Part shown: positions 57,047 to 64,000 of the stretch, piece by piece
Layout of the letters: each line of letters begins with the position of its first letter
How positions within the stretch are numbered: the first letter of the stretch is position 1
Assembly (NCBI GenBank): GCA_028023455.1
Contig: JAQFVV010000021.1
Span: forward strand, 7,034,853 to 7,098,852
DNA length: 64,000 nucleotides
From: Epiperipatus broadwayi
Lineage: Eukaryota > Onychophora > Udeonychophora > Euonychophora > Peripatidae
Direction: 5' to 3'
Program-made: the position numbers and the translations under genes
Notes under the pieces: generated by a model
Seen by the model: only the letters and a program-made list of their open reading frames with translations
Databases searched by the model: none
What the model was told of the DNA's origin: nothing

Positions 57047-58033
57047 TATTGGATGAGTAGGAACTAGATAGGGATTTTATGCTCAAGCCTTCTGGCATCC
57101 ATTGATTACTCTGTTTGGCACAGGGTGGCACTACTGTATGGAGAGTTTTGCCTTTGTTTATATCCATTTATAAATGATGCAATTTTTATTTATAAATGAG
57201 GTTTTATCTTTAGAGTTATTTATTAATTTATTTAATGTAGAAGATGCATAAAATGCAATGTCACATATACCTTTATAAATTTTCTTTATGAGATTTGGTT
57301 GTTGATTCAAAATATACAGTATTGACATCCAAATTTTTTTATTAGTAGAAGAATCAACCTTATTATTAATATTTTTATTTATTTTTATATTTATGTTTTG
57401 TATTAAAATTTTTAATAGTATAATAAATATGATTGTAATTCTAGCTAACATTTAACAATTTATTAGAATACATTTCAATATTTTTGCCTTTATCTGATGA
57501 ATATTTACAAAGATTATCATATCTGAATAAGGACTTCAAATCTGCCATTTTATTTGACATTGATACTTTTGATTTATATAGAATATAACCTCTTTTTGCT
57601 ATTGGTTTAATAGTCATATAGTAATCAAGTTTACATGTATTTCTAGTTATCTTAAGATTGAGGAACTGAACATACATTAAATTTTCATCTGTTTTGATCA
57701 ATTTTAAGCCATTTACATTATTTAATTCTTTAAACAAATCATTAATTGTATTTGGCTTGCCACATACAAAAACATTATCCACATATCAATAATATAAGTA
57801 ATATATTTTGATAACATTCCTTTGTCAAAATACTTTCTTCATATGTAGAAATTACAAAATTACATATTTGGGCAACTGCAGGCAGACCTATTGGCCAACC
57901 ATTACCCATTTTATAAAAATCCTTCTTAAAAGCTGCATAAATATTTTTAGCAATAAAGATTAATGTTTCAACTATAAATTTTATTATTTTCACATTAATA
58001 TTTTTTTAAATTTTGTATTAGAAATAATTTCAA

Positions 58034-58395
58034 TAGAAACAAAATTGCAAAGGTGATAATAATGTATCAGCTTCCATTTTTTATGAACATAATAAATCAT
58101 GTATATATGGTTTTAATTTCAATTATAATAATGTAAAAATATGTCAAACTGAAAGAAATAACAATAAAAGAAAAATAAAGGAAGCTATGTTAATATATAA
58201 ATACAAGCAACACTTAATCAATAGGCAGGCACTAAATGTTAAGATGACAGAATTAACGGGAAGGTTAGCCTTTTAAAGTGTTAGTTGACAAAGACTATGA
58301 GGATAATCAAAAGTGCTCCTAAGTGACAATTATATTTTTTGTCCTTTTCAAAATTTTTGATTATTATATTTATTAATATTTAATTATAAGAGTAT
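58034..58395 (+). pseudogene. PLE-2, copy c (plus), 3' end only
   Basis: It starts at AAAATTGCAAAGG, matching 54672 of copy a, and continues through the encoded KEAMLIYKYKQHLINRQA-like end, GTTAGTTGACAAAGACTATG and GTGCTCCTAAGTGA, to an AT-rich 3' untranslated region. The junction with copy b at about 58030 lies in a shared GAAAC, i.e. microhomology. Confidence 0.82.
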
Positions 58396-61300
58396 ATATA
58401 ATACAATAATATACAAAAGCTTAAAAATGGTTCCATTTCATTGAAAAGAAATATATATATTGTGCCATTACAATTTAGTCACTAGATAAATTTATAGTAA
58501 TGTGCATGTAGAAAAGGTAAACCAAAAATCATCATCACAATTTTATATAACCATAAAAGAAGCTGTAGGGCATCCAAGTTCAAACCCTACAAGGTCCAGT
58601 TCTAAAAGCTTTAAACAGAAAGAGAGTGGGTCAACAATTATATGCTTTATTTGTTTGTGTGTTGATAGAAAGGTAATACACACATTTAAACTATTTAATA
58701 TTTAATTTTTCTTTAAAAAGCAAAGTTATAATGCATACATATAGGCAATGTATGTGTAAATTATTTAATTGTTTTATATTTCAAATATTAAACATTTTAA
58801 CTTTCTTTAAAACTAACCTATGCTTGATCAATTCTAATATTTTATTCTATACTTTTATTTTGCTTTTCTTTAATTATAATTGGGATTTAAAAGTTACAGA
58901 CTTAATTAAATAATTGGGTTATAATTACTAAGCTAGCAATCATATTATTTAAGGTTAGTTTATGAATGATTTGAAAGAATGAAGGATGTGTGTACATTAC
59001 ATACAAAAATTTACATTTCCTAAATATTGAAAGAAAAGGAAGTATTAAATCTGTCAAATTATTTTTTTTTGTACAATTGTTTGTTAAAAGAGGAAATCTG
59101 TTTAATCAGATATCGATCTTTGTAGCAATTTTTTTTTGTAAATGATTGTTTCACTTTGGAAGCTTATAATGGGTCAGAGCTCTAATTTTGAAATTGTCTT
59201 ATCTCAAGATCTAAAGAAGGAAGCTCAAAGATTTGAAGTGTTACCTGGATGTTAAAAGAGAAAAAAAAAGAAAAGAAAGGAAATAAGGATTGAGTCTATT
59301 TTTTTTTTAAACAAAAGTGTCTGGAAAAAGGATTAAACTTTTCAGTTGAAAAATAATTTAGTTGAAAATAAATTAGAGATCTAATTAAAACAAATTTGTC
59401 CAAAAATAGCAAGTGATGCTATCTCTGATTGGTTAAGTTAGCTAAAAATTGGATATAAAAAGCTGTCTTGAATTATTATTAGGATTATTGTTTATGATTC
59501 AGATTATTAAACTATCCAATTGAATGCTGAAAATATAAGAAATGTCTGGCTAGAAAAATTATATGTATGTCCCATCGGTTCCGGACCATCTGGGGAAGCT
59601 GCACATCACATAGGAAAGAAAAGATGTTGTGTCTAAAATAATATTCTACACCTTTCAACTGACCAGAGAAATAAGATGTTTTTAATAGAAGGAAGAAAGC
59701 ATTCACCTGCATTCAAAGAAGATGAATTAATCTACTGATAAATATTAATCATCAAGTCCAATTAATTGTTACAACAACTGATTTTAAACTCAAGAAAATT
59801 TACAAATGGGAAAACAACTGCTGTATTTCATCCACATGCTTGACAGGAAGAGAAGAAAAATTAATATAATGATTTCCAAATTGTCCACTAAAGCAAATAA
59901 CCTCAATAGAGTCATCATCATCAAATAGTTATACACCTCAAGAAAGAGATTGTTCCCACATAAAACGGAAATAGTAGCTGCAGAAATATAGACATTATAC
60001 AAGACAAGTTTGAACCCTTGGAAATTCGCCACAAACAAAAGATCGGTAATATGACTTTTTATATCTATTTTCTTTATGATATCAGTCTTAATAAACATTT
60101 TAGCAATAAAGTGGTATATTTTATTTAAAGAACTTTTAAAGACTATTCAGATCGATTAAAAACAAGAATGTCTTACTAATAATAACTTTGAGCTTCATAA
60201 ATGATCTTGAATGTATGAAAATTATTTGTTTATTAATTTTACAGTTATGAAAAATATTAATGTGTAAAACAATTTTTTTTTATGGTATTATGATTTTAGT
60301 TTTAACTAATATATTATTATTTTGGTTTTAAATAATATTTTGTTATCATGGGATAAAACACGCACATACATAATGATATTTTATATGTGTATAATTGTGA
60401 GTGAATGTGAAATAATGAGTAGTATTAGAATATTGGATTATTTTGTTTCAAGTTAAGTATAGCATTTCAGAGGTAGAAGAACGGGGGAGGAGATAATGAT
60501 TTAAAACTCTTTTCTAAAACTTGCTCTTTCAATTTTACTAACATTTTTTTTTACATTCTATTTACATGTTGGATTTTTAAAGTATGTGTGCTAATGAGCA
60601 GATAATATTTTTTGTCTTGAAATACTTTTCATGGTCAATGTGACGTCCAACTTAATACAAAATACATTTGAAGGGAAAGGGGGAAGAACTTAAAATTAAT
60701 CTGAGGATTGTTATATAATCAATTATTATTATTATTATTCATGTCAATTTTCATATTTATCTAGAAATTTTTATGTATATGTTAGAAATGTAGTAATAAA
60801 TATTAGTTTGTTTTATTAAACGAGGCGTATATATTTCATTAAGTGTAGTCTTTGTTAAGTGTGATTATTCATCATCATCAATGGTTGAATATTAGTTATT
60901 TAAGATATAAGTAAATATGCTAAAATTAAGCAATAATTATGAATTTCTTTATAAAAATTAGTTTTATGTTTAGGCTTAGTCCTAGAGCTGTAGTTGAAAC
61001 CCTTGTCATTATTGTTATTATTATCATCATCATCATCATCATCAACGTTTTAATTAATGAGCTGTTTAACTGTTTAAAGGCCATAAATAAATATTGATTT
61101 TATAATATTTAGTGATCTCTTAGTATTATTATAACCACATCCCATCATCTATTTCATGCAAGGATGAGTGAATTGCCATCCTAAATTAGTTATATATAAT
61201 CTGAGCTAGTGAACTTATAAAAATATTGAAACACATTTGTTATGTTAAGATCTGAGAAATGATTTATGTTCAATGAACTCCACTGTGGTTTAAAGATGTT

Positions 61301-61770
61301 TTACTTTTACCTAACTATTAGTGCTTATAGTGATATGGCTCAAAAAGCAAAATCTCTCATTTTTATTAGAAATAAAGTACCAAAAAGGGATTCAAACCCA
61401 GTACATGTGAAAGGTTATTAGATATAACCGTGTCTAGATTCAGATAATCTAGTGGCGCCCTGCTAGACCATATTCACTTAGTATTTGTTTAAACATGCAC
61501 TTAACATCAAACCAAGAAATGAAAGTGGATAAAACCTACTGCCTGTATACCTGAGTTATATTTTATTGAATTACTAGTGTACTCACTTCACGTGATTTCC
61601 ATATACCTGAGTTATAATACATTGCTATAATACTGGTTATTAACAATTTCCCCATAATTCTTGATAGTGTGATATTTGAACCTTTACTTAATATCTTGAT
61701 ATTTGAACTCCTTCACTTATATGGTAACAGTTATATTGAAACCATCTATAATTATTTGAGCGACCTTTAC
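58396..61770. other. Long AT-rich interval, no supported gene
   Basis: 58490-58660 contains GTTCAAACCCTACAAGG (B-box-like), and 61390-61470 contains GGGATTCAAACCC, both possibly worn tRNA-derived sequence. The stretch 59500-60060 is less AT-rich but holds no recognisable frame. (ATT)n and (ATC)n runs occur near 60725 and 61030. Confidence 0.4.
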
Positions 61771-61777
61771 TTATGAT

Positions 61778-61900
61778 CATTCTATGGACTACTCAGGTAT
61801 GGTAATATCTTTTTTTTGAACTCATTTATTATGTTACAATGGACACCCAACTGGGGCCTGATATTTTACCATATACCTGAAAAAGAGAGTCTATAGAATG
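61778..61900. repeat. Small foldback
   Basis: ATCATTCTATGGACTA, CAGGTATGGTAATATC and their inverse, GATATTTTACCATATACCTG ... TCTATAGAATGAT, flank a ~45-bp centre. Confidence 0.65.
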
Positions 61901-62426
61901 ATGGGAGATGTGTGGTTAAAAATAGAGAAATTTTTTTTAGTAAAATTTTTTTTTCAGTAAAATTTTTTTTGTTTTGTCTTACAAAATTTTCTTGGCCAAA
62001 CAGTCTTATTTTAGATGATGATGTTTAATATGATTTAATTTTTCATTGATGATGATAAAATGGGTACAGCCATAAAACAGCTTAGTTTTTTTTTATCAAT
62101 TTTGAAAATAGAGATGAATATCACAACTTAAGACAAAGGTGAAATAAATAATAGATTTTTTTTTGTGGAACATTAAAATAATTTATTGCCAGATAGGATA
62201 GGCATAGTAATAGTGATGAATTATGGAATAGTAGTCTCATGTGTGTTTGGGGAGTTCATTTTGTAAAAAGTCTATGATTTTAGAGGTTTGATTGGATGGT
62301 TGATCGTTGGAGTTTGGTTGGTTAGATTGCAGTTTTGATGATGAGTGGAGAGTTTTGTCATTGCCTTGAGAATGCTGTGTATTTCGTGTAACTTATGAAT
62401 GATCAAACCCATTCACTGCTCCAACC

Positions 62427-62715
62427 CAATTTATATGTTATCTTTATTTTATCATGAAGCAGTTAACAGCAGACCTGCCATGATACCAGCCTATAAGTCT
62501 CCAAGAGAGAGAGAGCATGGCATAGTTTTCCAATCAAGTTTATATGTTATTCTTATTTTATCATGAAGCAGTTAACAGTAGTCCTGCCATGATATCAGCC
62601 TATAAGTCTCCAAGAGAGAGAGCAAGGTTTCGTTTTTGTAGTCTATAATAAGCAGGGCATTCCTTGATACTTGCCACATAAGACTCCAAGAGAGAGAGCA
62701 AGGCATTGTTTATCT
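62427..62715 (+). repeat. Tandem repeats of ~75-105 bp, possible LTR interior
   Basis: Two strong units share TTATCATGAAGCAGTTAACA, CCTGCCATGATA, CAGCCTATAAGTCTCCAAGA and GAGAGAGC. A third, shorter one keeps AAGACTCCAAGAGAGAGAGC and AAGGCATTGTTT. Because a Gag-like frame starts 460 bp downstream, these may belong to the LTR or leader of an LTR retrotransposon. I could not locate LTR ends. Confidence 0.55.
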
Positions 62716-63098
62716 ACTTTAGCCCCTAAGACTTAAAATACATCTTTTATTGCAACAGAGTTTGCTTCATTCAATCAAGGGTTGTGGTAGTTAATAGTGA
62801 TCGAATTGGGATGATCTTCTGAGTGCTCGTGATGCATTGTGTGATTATAGTGCTGTGACTGAATTCTTTTATTTATCTCAAGATTGTGAACTGCTAGTCA
62901 TTCTGTGGACTGTCAATATCTGTCGGATTTCTGGGAGAATGGATGAATGTATAATTTGGGCTATTACAGACAGACATGCACTATATAGATTATTGTTGTG
63001 TAGTTCATTAAATAAGGATATTAAAATTTTTTTTTGTTGTTGTTGTATTTGTAAATGCATAATAAGGTGAAAATCAAATCAGTCAGTTGGTCAGAATA

Positions 63099-63115
63099 GG
63101 TGTCAGACAGGGAGA
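63099..63115 (+). promoter_or_regulatory. Possible primer-binding site
   Basis: GGTGTCAGACAGGGAG resembles the tRNA-Leu-type primer-binding site TGGTGTCAG... but lacks the leading T and diverges after the TGTCAG core. The position, 60 bp upstream of the open frame, is right for an LTR element. Confidence 0.25.
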
Positions 63116-63174
63116 AGATGTGTGGATTTTTGATGGTCAGGGAAGTACAGATGGGATATATATAGTTTTATAAC

Positions 63175-64000
63175 ATGAGTGAACTAAATTATAGTATGGA
63201 AGAGGTTATGGAAGAGGAAGGTGCCCCAATACCAGGAATCAGTGATCGTTTTCATACTGAAGAAGAGGATGGGGAGGTTTTCTTAAAAACACAAGAGGAA
63301 AGAGAGGAAGTAGAGGAAGATGCCTTTAATGTTAGTAGCAATAATACGGCCTCAAGTGTGGAAGTAGATGAGGAGTCAGAAGTGGGCCAGGCTCAAATAG
63401 CAAAGATGGCACCATCAGACATGGACATGATAATGCAGATGTTCAGAAGTATGAGAGAAGATAGTAAGCAAAGTATGGTAAATCTAGAACAAAAGATAGA
63501 GAAAAATAATAAAAGTATAGAGAGTCTAAGAGAAGATAGTAAGCAAAATATAGAAAGTCTAAGAGAAGATAGTAAGAAAAATATAGAAAGTCTAAGAGAA
63601 GATAGTAAGCAAGGGATGGTAAATCTAGAACAAAAGATAGAGAAAAATAATAAAATTATAGAGAGTCTAAGAGAAGATAGTAAGCAAAATATAGAAAGTC
63701 TAAGAGAAGATAGTAAGCAAAGGATGGAAAATCTAGAACAAAAGATAGGTCAATCTATGGAGAAAAGTATAGAAGGTTTAAGGGTAAATCTAGAGAACTC
63801 TATTGACAATAACAACCAAATGATCATAGCTTTGGAAACTAGGATAGAAGGGTCCAATATAGAGTGTAAAAATAGGTTTGTGTCATTAGAGGAGAGGATA
63901 GAAGGAGTGTGTAGGTCTATGGAAGTCACCAAACAGGAGGGCTGTCAGGGACTACAGTCATTAAAGGCTCAAGTGGAGCAGTCTATCGAAGAAAATAAGA
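63175..64000 (+). CDS. Coiled-coil Gag-like ORF, runs off the window
   Basis: It is open from the ATG at 63175 to the last base (275 codons, no stop), the longest intact frame of biased composition here. The first ~75 residues are acidic (MSELNYSMEEVMEEEGAP start; EEEDGEVF; EEREEVEEDA). From about residue 85 onward come repeats of SLREDSKQ/KN and MVNLEQKIEKNNK, a heptad-rich coiled coil that continues to the edge. Such Glu/Lys-rich coiled-coil N-termini precede Gag in some Ty3/Gypsy-like retrotransposons of invertebrates. No capsid, zinc knuckle or protease lies within the window, so the assignment is tentative; a cellular coiled-coil protein exon is the alternative. Codon use is less AT-biased than the surroundings. 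Confidence 0.6.
   Translation, partial: MSELNYSMEEVMEEEGAPIPGISDRFHTEEEDGEVFLKTQEEREEVEEDAFNVSSNNTASSVEVDEESEVGQAQIAKMAPSDMDMIMQMFRSMREDSKQSMVNLEQKIEKNNKSIESLREDSKQNIESLREDSKKNIESLREDSKQGMVNLEQKIEKNNKIIESLREDSKQNIESLREDSKQRMENLEQKIGQSMEKSIEGLRVNLENSIDNNNQMIIALETRIEGSNIECKNRFVSLEERIEGVCRSMEVTKQEGCQGLQSLKAQVEQSIEENK

Larger units (their letters stand above)
56417..57159. mobile_element. Full-length family B foldback (743 bp), youngest-looking copy
   Basis: Arms of about 320 bp (roughly 56465-56785 and 56850-57150) differ at only a handful of positions by eye. The centre pairs AGCTCAATAGCTTATATAGT with ACTATATAAGCTATTGAGCT around a ~70-bp loop. The ends are CCACTAAACATCACATGATC and TTTTGCCTTTGTTT. 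A 15-bp perfect TSD, ATATCCATTTATAAA, lies at 56402-56416 and 57160-57174, so it inserted cleanly into PLE-2b after that copy formed. There is no ORF of note. Both arms hold intact hammerheads. Confidence 0.93.
55895..58033 (-). pseudogene. Penelope-like element PLE-2, copy b (minus), interrupted
   Basis: Minus strand from 58033: NGWPIGLPAVAQICNFVIST (57.8-57.9 kb), VDNVFVCGKPNTINDLFKEL, FLNLKITRNTCKLDYY, KKIWMSILYIL, FYASSTLNKLINNSKD, then across the family B insertion to the GIY-YIG end and 3' untranslated region at 56400-55895. Stops and shifts separate the pieces. It starts at the position matching 53715 of copy a. Confidence 0.85.

Noticed and set aside
59500-60100. Possible conserved non-coding or exon sequence because of lower AT content
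   Set aside because: Composition alone is not evidence. No frame, motif or repeat was recognised.

Overview
The window looks like AT-rich nuclear DNA from an animal, most likely an invertebrate. The evidence is long (TA)n and (TCTA)n microsatellites, an intronless retrocopy of the eukaryotic ribosomal protein eS10, tRNA-derived SINEs, RTE-type LINEs, Penelope-like elements (PLEs) with GIY-YIG domains and a hAT transposon. I could not fix the phylum. I see no intact host gene, no functional RNA gene and no prokaryotic feature. Almost everything recognisable is a mobile element or a relic of one.

Layout. 0.7-1.3 kb: RPS10 processed pseudogene. 1.9 kb, 18.2 kb and 37.6 kb: three very short tRNA-type SINEs with target-site duplications (TSDs). 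3.6-22.6 kb: copies of two short families, called A and B here, plus other diverged tandem and foldback repeats. 22.9-24.6 kb: 5'-truncated RTE LINE. 26.2-29.4 kb: a PLE preceded by a partial copy, so its terminal ~700 bp occurs as a direct repeat (pseudo-LTR). 33.7-36.4 kb: a hAT element with terminal inverted repeats and a perfect 8-bp TSD, inserted in a family A copy. 40.0-40.4 kb: a small non-autonomous hAT inside a worn family B copy. 45.1-48.4 kb: a near full-length RTE LINE inside an array of ~167-bp units (family C). 53.2-58.4 kb: a second, divergent PLE arranged as +, -, + copies, with further elements nested in it. 62.4-64.0 kb: repeated leader-like sequence followed by an open coiled-coil, Gag-like reading frame that runs off the window.

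The most interesting signal is a set of hammerhead-ribozyme (HHR) motifs in at least four repeat families: A, B, D and PLE-1. They have the type I order: stem I, CUGANGA, stem II, GAAA, a minimal stem III, UH, stem I. The best pair, in the family B element at 56.4-57.2 kb, keeps the whole canonical core on both arms. Family A copies show compensatory changes in stem III. Several stem III loops are self-complementary (CTAG, CG, CTGATCAG), as expected for ribozymes that cleave as dimers. PLEs and small animal retrozyme-like elements are known to carry such ribozymes.

These families also recur as inverted or alternating-orientation dimers (foldbacks). Four family B copies are flanked by short direct repeats of 9-15 bp, which points to target-primed insertion. 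A working model is that A, B and D are short ribozyme-bearing retroelements mobilised by PLE machinery, perhaps relatives of the two PLEs here, with template switching producing the inverted dimers. The HHR cores and TSDs are read directly from the sequence; the mobilisation model is inference.
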